Shown here: positions 1-8,325 of the stretch, in pieces
Layout: each line of letters begins with the position of its first letter
Position numbering within the stretch: position 1 is the first letter of the stretch
Source: a bacterium
Lineage (GTDB): Bacteria > UBP4 > UBA4092 > JAOAEQ01
Length of the DNA stretch: 64,000 nucleotides
Reading direction: 5' to 3'
NCBI GenBank assembly: GCA_026416715.1
Contig: JAOAEQ010000020.1
Coordinates: forward strand, 1 to 64,000
Position numbers and translations under genes: made by a program
The notes under the pieces: generated by a model
Told to the model about the DNA's origin: nothing
The model's database searches: none
Seen by the model: only the letters and a program-made list of their open reading frames with translations

Positions 1-126
1 TTATTTAACCAATCCGGAGAAAAACAAGCCAAAGTACACGAGCTGGAACGGCAGATAGATAAAGTGGTATATCAACTCTACGAGTTAACCCCGGAAGAAA
101 TCGCTATCATCGAAGGAAATGTATAA
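1..126 (+). CDS. C-terminal end of a probable Eco57I-type DNA methyltransferase/restriction protein (partial)
   Basis: Only the last 41 codons are present; the gene begins outside the window and ends at the TAA at 124-126. The visible tail contains ELERQIDKVVYQLYELTPEE followed by IAIIEGNV. This Q-I-D-x-x-V-Y-x-L-Y-x-L-T-x-E-E-I-x-I-I-E-G pattern is typical of the extreme C-terminus of class I N6-adenine methyltransferases fused to type II/IIS (Eco57I-like) or BREX/PglX-like restriction systems, as known from those families. The catalytic NPPY region lies off the edge, so the enzyme class is an inference from the tail alone. Confidence 0.6.
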   Translation, partial: LFNQSGEKQAKVHELERQIDKVVYQLYELTPEEIAIIEGNV

Positions 127-250
127 TCGCCGGATAAGCAGTGAAGTACCTCAGGCTGGTAGCCTGTAAAAAAACTGCGCTCCTTGATACCGATTGATAA
201 CCAACAGTACTTCTCCAAAAGTCGCTTCCTGTGAGGCGCTAGGAGAAGAA

Positions 251-286
251 TACCGGCTGGGTTACCAGCCGGTGATACTTTTTATG
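251..286 (+). terminator. Probable Rho-independent terminator after the partial methyltransferase gene
   Basis: The arms CCGGCTGG (253-260) and CCAGCCGG (265-272) form a perfect stem around a GTTA loop, extended by an A-T pair, and are followed by a T-rich stretch (TGATACTTTTTA). It lies about 125 bases beyond the stop codon and reads in the same direction. Confidence 0.6.
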
Positions 287-512
287 TTTATTTGCGAATA
301 ATCAAACTGAACAATGGTAAGTTTGTTTTATGAATCGGTTTTCGTTCGCTGAACCTGTTCCTGAAATGATATAGCATCTTGGCTTTAGTTAAGTGAAATG
401 GCTTATGCATACATCTTTGATGGTTTCTTTAACTTCCAAATCCTAAAATTGCGTAAAAGCTGGTTATTAGAAAAGAAAACTCTATCTCTACAAAATTTTT
501 TATTGTATTGAT

Positions 513-542
513 TTGACAAAAGATAGCGTCAGGTAGTATCAT
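513..542 (+). promoter_or_regulatory. Sigma-70-type promoter for the bactofilin gene
   Basis: A perfect TTGACA (-35) at 513-518 is followed, after an 18-base spacer, by TATCAT (-10, 5 of 6 matches) at 537-542. Transcription would start near 549, giving a leader of about 95 bases before the start codon at 643. Confidence 0.6.
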
Positions 543-642
543 AAACAGTAATTTCGTATATCGAGACATTTAAATAAAATGAGTTATTTGAACATTGAAC
601 ATTGCTAAGTGAATATGTAAAATTATTACAGAGGAGGTTCTA

Positions 643-1179
643 ATGTTTCTGGGTCGAGATAAACCAGCAGCATCTTCACCAGCACAACAACCTACATCAA
701 CAAGTTCTATTCCAAAATCTAATTCAGCAGGAGTAACAACTTCATCAATGCAAAAGGAGTATAGTCCTATGGCAGAAAAAAATATAACGATTATTGCGCA
801 GGGATCGAGTTTTAAAGGAACACTTAAATCGGAATCATCGGTTCAAATCGATGGCGATTTTGAAGGCGATATCGTAGTTAAAGATACGGTTACCATAGGT
901 GCACAAGCTGCAATTAAAGCGAATATTACCGCTGGTGAAGTTAAAATTAGCGGGAAAGTTGTCGGGAACGTTATCGCTAAAGACCGGCTTGAAATCCAGT
1001 CGCAAGGGAAAATGTTCGGTGATATTAAAACGCCACGATTGATTATCGCTGAAGGTGTCGTTTTTGAAGGGCATTGTTCGATGGGCAAGTCAGAAGAACC
1101 AGCGGCTGAACCGCAGAAAAAACCTGCGGAATCCGCTGGCGGTGGTTCTCTATTATCTAGCGGGAGTAAACCTGCATAA
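643..1179 (+). CDS. Bactofilin-family polymer-forming cytoskeletal protein
   Basis: 178 residues. The bactofilin (DUF583) domain spans about residues 47-147, a run of short beta-helix repeats of the kind VQIDGDFEGDI, VTIGAQAAI, VKISGKVVGNVI. It is flanked by a Ser/Thr/Pro-rich N-terminal tail of about 43 residues and an Ala/Pro/Gly-rich C-terminal tail, the usual layout. Bactofilins assemble without nucleotide into filaments used in cell shape, polarity or envelope anchoring. The start is supported by a strong AGGAGG at 632-637; an internal ATG at residue 43 would remove only the tail. The gene is monocistronic, with its own promoter. There is no membrane segment, so membrane contact, if any, would be peripheral. 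Confidence 0.93.
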   Translation: MFLGRDKPAASSPAQQPTSTSSIPKSNSAGVTTSSMQKEYSPMAEKNITIIAQGSSFKGTLKSESSVQIDGDFEGDIVVKDTVTIGAQAAIKANITAGEVKISGKVVGNVIAKDRLEIQSQGKMFGDIKTPRLIIAEGVVFEGHCSMGKSEEPAAEPQKKPAESAGGGSLLSSGSKPA

Positions 1180-1450
1180 GAGAAACTAAAGCTAGAAACG
1201 AGAAGCAAAAAACTAAAAGCAAGGAACCTTGCAGGAAACAATAATTTATCTCTTCCAGTTAAACTTCCTGAGTTGAAACTCGGGACATTCAATGTATTAT
1301 GGTTAATTAACCTCTATCTTTAAGATAGGGAGTTCATAACTCAAAACTTATATCGGGCATTAGCCCAGAATAACTATCTCTGGTATTTAGTGAAGTTTCA
1401 TAGAATACAAGCAAAAATAGTAGGCAGAATATAGAATTTAGCGGTACAAT

Positions 1451-1496
1451 ATCTATGCGACTCGAGATAATTTCGTTGAGTCGCATAGATTTTTTT
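1451..1496 (+). terminator. Strong Rho-independent terminator after bactofilin gene
   Basis: A perfect 13-base-pair stem, ATCTATGCGACTC (1451-1463) with GAGTCGCATAGAT (1478-1490), encloses a 14-base loop and runs straight into six T residues. This is one of the clearest terminators in the window. Confidence 0.85.
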
Positions 1497-1541
1497 ATCT
1501 CTATTTTCGTCAAAGAACAGCATTTTTCGGTATATAACTAG

Positions 1542-1584
1542 GGAGTATAGTGAGAATTGAACCGTTCAATTCTCACTATACTCC
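1542..1584. repeat. Perfect 43-base palindrome (21-base arms, 1-base centre)
   Basis: The left arm (1542-1562) begins GGAGTATAGTGAG and continues to GAATTGAAC; the right arm (1564-1584) is its exact reverse complement, with only C1563 between them. There is no T-tract on either side, so it is not a standard terminator. It lies 36 bases before the preferred glcD start. It could be an operator, a processed RNA hairpin or the remnant of a small palindromic element. Confidence 0.9.
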
Positions 1585-1619
1585 ACTATTGCTACCAATT
1601 AATCCATTATAAAGTCAAA

Positions 1620-2999
1620 ATGTATAAGCAGGATATACTATATAAATTACAAGGTATTGTTGGGGAAAAATATGCAACTGCGGATTTAGAAGACCGAATC
1701 TGCTATGCGTATGACGCTACTGGCCAACGAGTTCAACCAGATTATGTGGTTAAACCAGCTAACCCTAATGAAATCAGTCGAATAATGAAATTAGCTACCC
1801 GATTTCGGATTCCGGTATATCCCCGTGGGGCTGGTAGCGGGTTAACCGGCGGTTCGGTTCCAATTAAAAAGGGTATAGCGCTTGTTTTAACGCGGTTAAA
1901 TCGCATTTTAGAACTCGATAAAGCTAATCATACGGTAACAGTCGAATCAGGCGTTTTCGTAGCGGAATTACAAAAATTCGTTGAATCTCAAGGGTTATTT
2001 TATCCACCTGACCCTGCTAGTGCTGATTTCTCGACTATCGGCGGGAATATCGCTGAAAATGCTGGCGGGTTACGTGCGTGCCGATATGGAGTAACCCGAG
2101 ATTATGTTCTCCAGCTTGAAGCGGTTCTGCCGACTGGTGAAATCATCCATACCGGCGCAAAAACGGTTAAAAGTGTTAGCGGCTACGATGTAACTCGATT
2201 GCTGGTCGGTTCGGAAGGGACACTAGCGATTATTACCAAAGCGGTTTTGCGGTTGATTGCGAAAGTGCCTGCACGTAAAACAATGTATGCGGTTTTCCCG
2301 CAGATAACTAACGCTGCGGAAACGGTTTCTGATATTGTAGCGCAATCGGTTATCCCATCAACGTTAGAGTTGATGGATCAGAGAACCATCGAATGTATTG
2401 AAGCATATAAACCTACCGGACTGCCGAAACAAGCTGGTGCGATTCTGTTCATTGAAGAAGACGGGCTCCCAGAACAGATTGAGCAAGTTATCCGTCAGAT
2501 AGTATGTATTTGTAAAAAGCATAATGCGCTTACGATTCGCGTCGCTAAAAATGCTGAAGAACGCGAACGGTTATGGGAGCTACGTCGGGCAGTTTCGCCA
2601 GCGATAACCCGAATTGCAGGTAAGAAAATTAATGAAGATATTTGCGTGCCACGAAGTGAATTAGCGCGGTTATTTATCGCTATTCAACAAATCGAGAAGA
2701 AATATCGGGTTCCGATTGTTAACTATGGTCATGCTGGCGATGGGAATATCCATGTCAATGTTATGGTTAATCCCGATGATACACAAGAAATTGCGCGTGG
2801 GCATAAAGCGGTAGAAGAGATTTTTAAAGTTGTACTCAAACTCGGGGGAACCTTATCCGGTGAACATGGTATCGGGAATACTAAATCCGCTTATCTCAGT
2901 TGGGAAATACCGCCAGCGGAATTGCGTTTGATGAAAGAAATCAAGAAGTTATTCGACCCAAATAATATTTTGAATCCAGGGAAGATATTCTATAAATAA
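1620..2999 (+). CDS. glcD: Glycolate oxidase/D-lactate dehydrogenase-type FAD subunit GlcD
   Basis: 459 residues from the ATG at 1620. The N-terminal PCMH-type FAD-binding domain shows PRGAGSGLTGG at about residues 68-78. The C-terminal FAD-oxidase domain shows HAGDGNIHVN (about 370) and the conserved GEHGIG (about 414), ending NPGKIF, as in GlcD and bacterial D-lactate dehydrogenases. It oxidises a 2-hydroxy acid and passes electrons to the iron-sulfur partner encoded 14 bases downstream. A TTG at 1557 would extend the protein by 21 residues, but it lies within the palindrome and the added residues are unlike the family, so ATG 1620 is preferred. Substrate (glycolate or D-lactate) cannot be told from sequence. 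Confidence 0.9.
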   Translation: MYKQDILYKLQGIVGEKYATADLEDRICYAYDATGQRVQPDYVVKPANPNEISRIMKLATRFRIPVYPRGAGSGLTGGSVPIKKGIALVLTRLNRILELDKANHTVTVESGVFVAELQKFVESQGLFYPPDPASADFSTIGGNIAENAGGLRACRYGVTRDYVLQLEAVLPTGEIIHTGAKTVKSVSGYDVTRLLVGSEGTLAIITKAVLRLIAKVPARKTMYAVFPQITNAAETVSDIVAQSVIPSTLELMDQRTIECIEAYKPTGLPKQAGAILFIEEDGLPEQIEQVIRQIVCICKKHNALTIRVAKNAEERERLWELRRAVSPAITRIAGKKINEDICVPRSELARLFIAIQQIEKKYRVPIVNYGHAGDGNIHVNVMVNPDDTQEIARGHKAVEEIFKVVLKLGGTLSGEHGIGNTKSAYLSWEIPPAELRLMKEIKKLFDPNNILNPGKIFYK

Positions 3000-3013
3000 G
3001 CAAGTAAAAGTCT

Positions 3014-4135
3014 ATGAACTTGAAAGTTTTCGGGAAAATACTAGCTGAAATCAATAAGTGTAACCAATGCGGGAAATGTTTAGCGGTATGTCCGACATAT
3101 TGGATAACCGCAAATGAATGTGATACTGCCCGCGGGTTACTTGAACTCATCAAAACGGTACATACTGGGAACCTCGCAATAACCGATAAATACGTTACGC
3201 ATGTATATCGCTGTTTATCCTGTCGAGCGTGTGAAGAAGTTTGTCCGAGTAATATTGCGCTTAATGAAGTGTTTACTTGGGCGAGAGAGCAAATTCCAGT
3301 GACCAGAGGTAAGAAATTCGAAATGAGAGAAATCCCGTATTCGTCGACATCAGAAGTTTGGAAAGAATATCTTGCGAATCAGTTTGGTCGAATACAACAA
3401 AGAACAGCATTTTTAACTTCTATTCCTGAACGAGTAGGGAAGAAAAATGCGAAAGAACGGGTCGGGTATTTCGTAGGCTGTCTAATGGATATAGGATATC
3501 CGGAGACCGCAGAAAAAAATGTTGCCTGGTTAGTAGCGAATCGGTATGAAGTTATTATTCCGAAAGAGCAAGAATGTTGCGGGATGCCAGCGATATCATT
3601 CGGTGCGATTCGTTCTGCGAAAGATAAAATTGAAAAGAATATTGCGATATTTAAATCGTATAGCGTTCGAACGATTATCACCGGTTGTCCGCATTGCGTG
3701 GTAATGATTCGGAATCAATGGAGTAGAATAGCGAGACGGATTCCGTTTAATATTTGCCATATCGCAGAAGTGGTCGCAATATCTGGTGGTAATTTAAATT
3801 CGAACATAACTAAAAAGAATCGGGTAGGATATCAACCGGCGTGTTATTTACATCGTGGGGTAGCATTTGTTCCGAATATCAATACTTTGTTTACTGAATC
3901 AGTAAAGAATTATGTTGAACTGAACCATGCGATAACCTGTTGCGGGCAGGCGGGTATTAATGGATTCTTGTTTCCTGCGGTAGCAAAAGAAATCGCATCC
4001 CGACAAATAGAAAGATATGTTTGCGCTAATGTTGATTGTATAATTACCGTTTGTCCTTGGTGTCATCTGATGTATGATAAGATTAAAAGGAAGAATGTTG
4101 ACATACATTCATTAGGGGATATTTTAAAAGTATAA
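3014..4135 (+). CDS. glcF: Glycolate oxidase iron-sulfur subunit GlcF
   Basis: 373 residues. Two 4Fe-4S ferredoxin motifs lie near the N-terminus: Cys16, 19, 22, 26 (CNQCGKCLAVCP) and Cys67, 70, 73, 77 (CLSCRACEEVCP). Two cysteine-rich CCG domains follow, with CCGMPA near residue 188 and CCGQAG near 308, as in GlcF and heterodisulfide reductase HdrD-type subunits. It accepts electrons from GlcD, probably at the inner face of the membrane, and delivers them to the quinone pool or another carrier. It lies directly after glcD and is probably co-transcribed. No third subunit (GlcE) is present here, which is common outside the enterobacteria. Confidence 0.9.
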   Translation: MNLKVFGKILAEINKCNQCGKCLAVCPTYWITANECDTARGLLELIKTVHTGNLAITDKYVTHVYRCLSCRACEEVCPSNIALNEVFTWAREQIPVTRGKKFEMREIPYSSTSEVWKEYLANQFGRIQQRTAFLTSIPERVGKKNAKERVGYFVGCLMDIGYPETAEKNVAWLVANRYEVIIPKEQECCGMPAISFGAIRSAKDKIEKNIAIFKSYSVRTIITGCPHCVVMIRNQWSRIARRIPFNICHIAEVVAISGGNLNSNITKKNRVGYQPACYLHRGVAFVPNINTLFTESVKNYVELNHAITCCGQAGINGFLFPAVAKEIASRQIERYVCANVDCIITVCPWCHLMYDKIKRKNVDIHSLGDILKV

Positions 4136-4456
4136 CACTAACTCCGTCGGCGTGCGCTAGCTTGTTGTTCCCGCTATGATTTAATGCAATTTGCCTTGCA
4201 TAATATTAATAGTATTGAATATGATTGCGAATATGATTGCGAAACTAGCTTCGGAACCACAAAGCGAAAACAAACTTTCGCAGTCCAAAAGATTGAAAAA
4301 CTATAGAAAAAGGAAAACGATTTATACCGAATCTAAGGTTCAACCATACTAGAATAAGCTGCACCTACCCGAATCCACTTGTTTTAATTTATAATATATT
4401 GCTTTAAAAAGTAACTTTTTTATCCGATAGCACCTTATTAAGAAGGAGGGTCGATT
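4136..4456. other. Intergenic region before yebC
   Basis: No gene seen. It contains a 12-base tandem duplication (GAATATGATTGC, 4217-4240) and a TATAAT box at 4390-4395 without a clear -35, which could drive the yebC-ruv block. Confidence 0.4.
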
Positions 4457-5206
4457 ATGTCAGGCCATTCGAAGTGGGCAACGATTCGCCATAAAAAAAG
4501 TCTGTTAGATGCACGCCGTGGTCGGATATTTACGAAGCTAATTCGCGAAATTACTATAGCGGCGCGAATGGGTGGCGGTGACCCGAACGCGAATCCGCGA
4601 TTACGAACCGCAATAGAATCAGCCCGCGCCGCAAATATGCCGCAAGATAATATCATTCGTGCAATTAAAAAAGGGACTGGTGAACTTGAAGGCGTAAATT
4701 ATGAAGAAGTAACTTATGAAGGATATGGACCTGGTGGCGTAGCAGTGTTAGTGGAATGTCAGACTGATAATAAGAATCGGACTGCGTCAGAAATTCGTAG
4801 TATATTCACGCGACATAACTCAAGTTTAGGAGCAGTCGGTTGTGTAAGCTGGCTATTCCATAAAAAAGGATTGATTGTTATTGAAGCTCCGGGCGTAACT
4901 GAAGATGATATTTTAGCGGCAACGCTTGATGCCGGCGTTGAAGATGTAAAATCTGAGAATAATGTTTTTGAAGTGATTACTTCACTACAGGATTTTGAAA
5001 AGGTTAAAGCTGCTTTGCAAAAAGCGAATATTCCATTTACGTCAGCGAAATTAACGATGATCCCGCAAAGTACTGTTCGGTTAGAAGATAAAGAAGCGGA
5101 ACAGATGCTGAAATTAATGGAAGCATTAGAAGACCACGATGATGTCCAGAATGTGTATGCGAATTTCGATATTTCTGAAGAAGTAATGCAGCGAATCGCA
5201 GCGTAA
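4457..5206 (+). CDS. yebC: YebC/PmpR-family protein (TACO1-type)
   Basis: 249 residues, starting with the family signature [13 protein letters not shown] and with [15 protein letters not shown] in the middle domain, typical of YebC/TACO1. Members act in relief of ribosome stalling or as DNA-binding regulators; which applies here is not settled by sequence. A strong AAGGAGG at 4443-4449 fixes the start at 4457. It heads the conserved yebC-ruvC-ruvA-ruvB order found in many bacteria, with 53 bases to ruvC. Confidence 0.95.
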   Translation: MSGHSKWATIRHKKSLLDARRGRIFTKLIREITIAARMGGGDPNANPRLRTAIESARAANMPQDNIIRAIKKGTGELEGVNYEEVTYEGYGPGGVAVLVECQTDNKNRTASEIRSIFTRHNSSLGAVGCVSWLFHKKGLIVIEAPGVTEDDILAATLDAGVEDVKSENNVFEVITSLQDFEKVKAALQKANIPFTSAKLTMIPQSTVRLEDKEAEQMLKLMEALEDHDDVQNVYANFDISEEVMQRIAA

Positions 5207-5245
5207 AAATACTATTAGTCACTGTATCACCTTGTAGAGAGGAAT

Positions 5246-5272
5246 ATGCATAATACCCCATGCGTATTTTAG
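5246..5272 (+). other. Eight-codon mini-ORF overlapping the ruvC start
   Basis: ATG at 5246 reads MHNTPCVF then TAG at 5270-5272, in a different frame from ruvC, whose ATG is at 5260. The only Shine-Dalgarno-like sequence here (GAGAGG, about 5237-5242) is placed for this ATG rather than for ruvC, 18 bases further on. It could be a translated leader that couples to ruvC, or chance. Confidence 0.25.
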
Positions 5273-5760
5273 GGATAGACCCGGGTTTAGCTACGTTAGG
5301 GTTTGGTGTTATTGACCTGCAAAAGAATAATCAACTCCAGTTGGTTGAGTTCGGCTGTATCCGAACCACGACGCAACTTTCATTACCACAACGGATTGAA
5401 CAGATATATCGAGAGCTGACGGATATATTAGGTAAATATAGCCCTGAAGTTGTAGTGGTAGAAGAATTATTTTTTAGTAAAAATGTTAAAACTGCAGTTC
5501 AAATTGGAGAAGTGCGCGGAGTGGTTCTTTTGACTGCGGTGCAACATAATTTGGAAGTGCGAGAATACACTCCGCTCCAGGTCAAACTTGCGGTGGTTGG
5601 CTATGGCCGAGCAAGTAAAGACCAGATTCAAAAGATGGTTAAAGTCCTGCTTCGCTTACCCCAGATTCCGAAACCAGACGATGCCGCAGATGCGTTAGCG
5701 GTAGCTATTTGTCATGCGCATGCATATACATTTGACCGATTAATTCGAAACATACAATAG
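5260..5760 (+). CDS. ruvC: Holliday junction endonuclease RuvC
   Basis: 166 residues. The acidic catalytic set is visible: Asp7 in GIDPGLATLGFG, Glu68 in VVVEELFF and Asp141/Asp144 in KPDDAADALA, matching the Asp7/Glu66/Asp138/Asp141 arrangement of E. coli RuvC. It cuts four-way junctions symmetrically in the RuvABC resolvasome, in the cytoplasm. The start gives the invariant MRILGIDPG beginning. It lies between yebC and ruvA in the same direction; a mini-ORF overlaps its start. Confidence 0.97.
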   Translation: MRILGIDPGLATLGFGVIDLQKNNQLQLVEFGCIRTTTQLSLPQRIEQIYRELTDILGKYSPEVVVVEELFFSKNVKTAVQIGEVRGVVLLTAVQHNLEVREYTPLQVKLAVVGYGRASKDQIQKMVKVLLRLPQIPKPDDAADALAVAICHAHAYTFDRLIRNIQ

Positions 5761-5780
5761 TTCGTATTTATTCTAAACCA

Positions 5781-6386
5781 ATGATTGGTTCATTAACCGG
5801 AAAAATTAGCGCAAAATCACCGACGCAAGTTATCATCGAAGTTAACGGAATCGGATACCTAGTTCATATCCCGTTGTTTACTTACGACGCACTCCCAGCA
5901 ATAGGCGAAACGGTTAAACTCTATACCGTAATGACCGTTCGGGAAGATGCGATTACATTATATGGATTCGCTACCGAACCGGAAAAACAGTTATTCGAAG
6001 TATTAATCGGAATCAATAATATCGGTCCAAAATCAGCGTTAGGGATACTATCCAGTTTACCGGTGTATGATTTTTGCTATGCAATAGTTCATGAGGATTT
6101 GGCTACCTTAACTGATATTCAGGGAGTAGGACCTAAAACTGCACAACGGTTGATTCTTGAGTTGAAAGAGAAAATCGGAACCGTATTAAACAAACTACAA
6201 CCGCCAGCGGAAACGCAAAAAGCGGGATTATCTGCGATTATCGAAGATGCAATTGAAGCGCTAATCGCGCTTGGGTGCAAACCTGCGGTAGCGAAAAATG
6301 CTATTGAAAAAGCATATAAAATCATCGGGACTACGGCTACGGTCGAGGCGTTGATTAAAGAAGGGCTAAAACATCGAAATGGATAG
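5781..6386 (+). CDS. ruvA: Holliday junction branch-migration protein RuvA
   Basis: 201 residues. The N-terminal OB-fold begins MIGSLTGKI and includes VNGIGYLVHIP. The helix-hairpin-helix pair shows LIGINNIGPKSALGIL and IQGVGPKTAQRLILELKEK, and a small C-terminal RuvB-contact domain (about 150-201) ends the protein. RuvA binds the open junction as a tetramer and loads RuvB. It begins 20 bases after ruvC. No Shine-Dalgarno is obvious, as for several genes here. Confidence 0.97.
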   Translation: MIGSLTGKISAKSPTQVIIEVNGIGYLVHIPLFTYDALPAIGETVKLYTVMTVREDAITLYGFATEPEKQLFEVLIGINNIGPKSALGILSSLPVYDFCYAIVHEDLATLTDIQGVGPKTAQRLILELKEKIGTVLNKLQPPAETQKAGLSAIIEDAIEALIALGCKPAVAKNAIEKAYKIIGTTATVEALIKEGLKHRNG

Positions 6387-6430
6387 AAATAGCGGTTAAC
6401 CGCTATCTGTAATCTACCATTTGAAATATT

Positions 6431-7453
6431 ATGACCGTTAATCCATTAATCAATTCGAGAATACTTGATGAGGAAGAGCGGAAACTTGACCAGACGTTAC
6501 GTCCGCAGCGGTTGTCGGAATTTATCGGACAACAGAAGATAAAAGATAATCTTGAGGTGTTCATTTCTGCTGCTAAAGGAAGAAGAGAAGCGTTAGACCA
6601 CGTTTTACTGCATGGTCCGCCCGGATTAGGAAAAACTACATTAGCGCATATTATTGCGCATGAGTTAGGGGTCAATATTCGAGCAACGTCCGGACCGATT
6701 ATCGAACGGAAAGATGATTTAGCGGCGATTTTAACTGATTTACAGGAAGGAGATGTGCTGTTTATTGACGAAATCCATCGGTTGAATCGAACGATTGAAG
6801 AATGTCTCTATCCCGCATTAGAAGAATATAAAATTGATATTGTTATCGGAGAAGGGCCGCATGCGAAAGCAATTAAACTTGATATCCCGCGGTTTACATT
6901 GGTTGGCGCAACGACTCGAGCTGGGATGTTAACTGCGCCATTACGTGGTCGGTTCGGCATAATCAGCCGACTTGATTTTTATACCGTGGCTGATATGTTT
7001 CAGATAGTCCAGCGGTCAGCGCGAATCCTGAATATTCCAATTGATACCGCTGGAGCAGAAGAAATCGCTAAACGTTCACGCAATACACCACGGATAGCGA
7101 ATCGGTTACTACGTCGGGTTCGGGATTATGCCGAAGTCAAAGCAGATGGAAAAATAACCAAAGAAACCGCTAGTCAAGCATTGCACTTTTTTGATATCGA
7201 CGAGCTCGGTCTTGATGTTATGGATCGGCAATTTCTCATGACGATAATCGAGAAATTTAACGGAGGACCGGTTGGGATAAATACGTTGGGTGTAGCCCTA
7301 GGTGAAGACACTGAAACGATTGAAGATATCTATGAACCTTTTTTAATCCAAATTGGATTTTTGAATCGGACACCAAAAGGAAGAGTTGTTACCCAGTTAG
7401 CAAAACAGCATCTGAAAGTTAAACCCAACCAACCGTTAGAATTATTTTCGTAA
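6431..7453 (+). CDS. ruvB: Holliday junction DNA helicase RuvB
   Basis: 340 residues, normal length. AAA+ ATPase motifs: Walker A GPPGLGKT at 62-69, Walker B with DEIHR at about 113-117, sensor 1 in GATTRAG, and a C-terminal winged helix ([15 protein letters not shown]). The hexamer drives branch migration on RuvA-bound junctions using ATP. It follows ruvA after 44 bases and precedes the small DUF2905 gene after 7 bases. Confidence 0.98.
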   Translation: MTVNPLINSRILDEEERKLDQTLRPQRLSEFIGQQKIKDNLEVFISAAKGRREALDHVLLHGPPGLGKTTLAHIIAHELGVNIRATSGPIIERKDDLAAILTDLQEGDVLFIDEIHRLNRTIEECLYPALEEYKIDIVIGEGPHAKAIKLDIPRFTLVGATTRAGMLTAPLRGRFGIISRLDFYTVADMFQIVQRSARILNIPIDTAGAEEIAKRSRNTPRIANRLLRRVRDYAEVKADGKITKETASQALHFFDIDELGLDVMDRQFLMTIIEKFNGGPVGINTLGVALGEDTETIEDIYEPFLIQIGFLNRTPKGRVVTQLAKQHLKVKPNQPLELFS

Positions 7454-7460
7454 GGGAATT

Positions 7461-7697
7461 ATGTCAGCGCATCTTGTAGCAAAACTGCTGATTCTGACCG
7501 GTATTGGTTTAGTCATTATTGGGATTCTAGTATATTTTTCAGAGAAAATTCCGATTGGAAAATGGTTCCATATCGGCAAACTTCCCGGTGATATTTATAT
7601 CCAGAAAAAGAATTTTACTTTCTACTTTCCGATAACTAGTTGTATTGTAATCAGTGTTATTTTAACTTTCCTCATGTGGATATTGTTTCGAAAATAG
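7461..7697 (+). CDS. DUF2905-family small membrane protein
   Basis: 78 residues with two predicted membrane helices (about 7-27 and 52-75) separated by a loop carrying KIPIGKWFHIGKLPGDIYI, the recognisable DUF2905 signature (x-G-x-LPGDI). The family is known for sitting next to ruvB; its function is not established. It begins 7 bases after the ruvB stop, so co-translation with the ruv operon is likely. An inner-membrane location is inferred. Confidence 0.85.
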   Translation: MSAHLVAKLLILTGIGLVIIGILVYFSEKIPIGKWFHIGKLPGDIYIQKKNFTFYFPITSCIVISVILTFLMWILFRK

Positions 7698-7759
7698 CGT
7701 TTATGGTATGATAATTTTCCATTTTTGATTAGGTAATATTACTTTTTTGTAGACAGTAT

Positions 7760-7787
7760 TTGCATATCGTGATAACCTATATATAAG
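7760..7787 (+). promoter_or_regulatory. Probable promoter for the zinc-ribbon protein gene
   Basis: TTGCAT (7760-7765) and TATAAG (7782-7787) are separated by 16 bases. Transcription would start about 25 bases before the start codon at 7819, just ahead of the AGGAGG ribosome-binding site. Confidence 0.45.
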
Positions 7788-7818
7788 AGTAAGGTTGGTT
7801 TTAGGTTAGGAGGAGATA

Positions 7819-8268
7819 ATGAAAGTCTGTAAGAAATGTAAAGCGACCTTAATCAATAATAAATGGATTCCGACAAAGAATTTACGGAAACGGGTTACTT
7901 ATACCCTCTGTCCGACCTGCGCTAAGGAAACGAAAGAAGTCGGAAACAGTGTCGTTTTATTAGATGCGAAATTTTTCAAACAGAACGAAAAAGCTTCTAT
8001 GCAATTACTGCACGAAGTTGAAAAACGGATTCGGTCTACAAATTTTTATTCGCGAATATTATTGGTTAATCCGAAACAAAATCCGATTCTGATTAAAACC
8101 AGCCATCCTAGTCTAGCTATCCAAATCGGAAAACAATTCCATAAAACGTTTCATGGGAAGTTAATCATTTCTCAAAACGGACAGAAAGGTGTTCTTGTTC
8201 GATGGATTAATTCGTTTGTTCCGCAAACCCAAGAAATGAAACCGTCGCATCAACCAACACCAGCATAA
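7819..8268 (+). CDS. Zinc-ribbon protein with NMD3/BCAM0308-like features
   Basis: 149 residues. Two Cys-x2-Cys knuckles, Cys4/Cys7 (VCKKC) and Cys31/Cys34 (CPTC), form a treble-clef or ribbon zinc site; the rest is a basic alpha/beta region (about 55-130) with no catalytic motif that I recognise. The N-terminus recalls the NMD3-like ribbon found in some small bacterial proteins called BCAM0308, but this is a pattern match by eye. AGGAGG just before the ATG supports the start. It lies between the ruv block and uvrB with its own promoter. Possible RNA- or ribosome-binding role is inference only. Confidence 0.55.
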   Translation: MKVCKKCKATLINNKWIPTKNLRKRVTYTLCPTCAKETKEVGNSVVLLDAKFFKQNEKASMQLLHEVEKRIRSTNFYSRILLVNPKQNPILIKTSHPSLAIQIGKQFHKTFHGKLIISQNGQKGVLVRWINSFVPQTQEMKPSHQPTPA

Positions 8269-8310
8269 AATTATCAATTGGAAACCCTACGTCAGCTTAA
8301 TCAGAAATTT

Positions 8311-8319
8311 TGGTATAAT
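8311..8319 (+). promoter_or_regulatory. Extended -10 promoter placed for a leaderless uvrB message
   Basis: TGGTATAAT (TGn plus a perfect TATAAT at 8314-8319) ends six bases before the ATG at 8326. Normal spacing from the -10 puts transcription start at the first base of the start codon. No TTGACA-like -35 is seen, which fits an extended -10 promoter, and no Shine-Dalgarno is present. Confidence 0.55.
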
Positions 8320-8325
8320 AATACT

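Larger units (their letters stand above)
127..642. other. Intergenic region with folded segment, terminator and bactofilin promoter
   Basis: No convincing gene. The left half (about 150-275) can fold: an inverted repeat CAGGCT-GGT-AGCCTG at 152-166, a CTTCTCC/GGAGAAG pairing (210-216 with 242-248), then the hairpin at 253-272. This may be the structured 3' end of the upstream message or a small RNA; no known RNA family is recognised. The right half is plain AT-rich DNA carrying the promoter at 513-542. Confidence 0.4.
1180..1619. other. Intergenic region between bactofilin and glcD, with terminator and large palindrome
   Basis: No gene is supported. It holds the terminator at 1451-1496 and the perfect 43-base palindrome at 1542-1584. 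A small GGGC-ATTA-GCCC hairpin lies near 1354-1366. The reading frame of glcD stays open upstream to a TTG at 1557, but that codon lies inside the palindrome. Confidence 0.5.

Noticed and set aside
152-166. CAGGCT-GGT-AGCCTG as a terminator
   Set aside because: It is followed by an A run, not T, and no minus-strand gene ends there; kept only as part of the folded region.
4217-4240. Tandem 12-base repeat GAATATGATTGC
   Set aside because: Only two copies and no further units; too small to call a repeat array or CRISPR.
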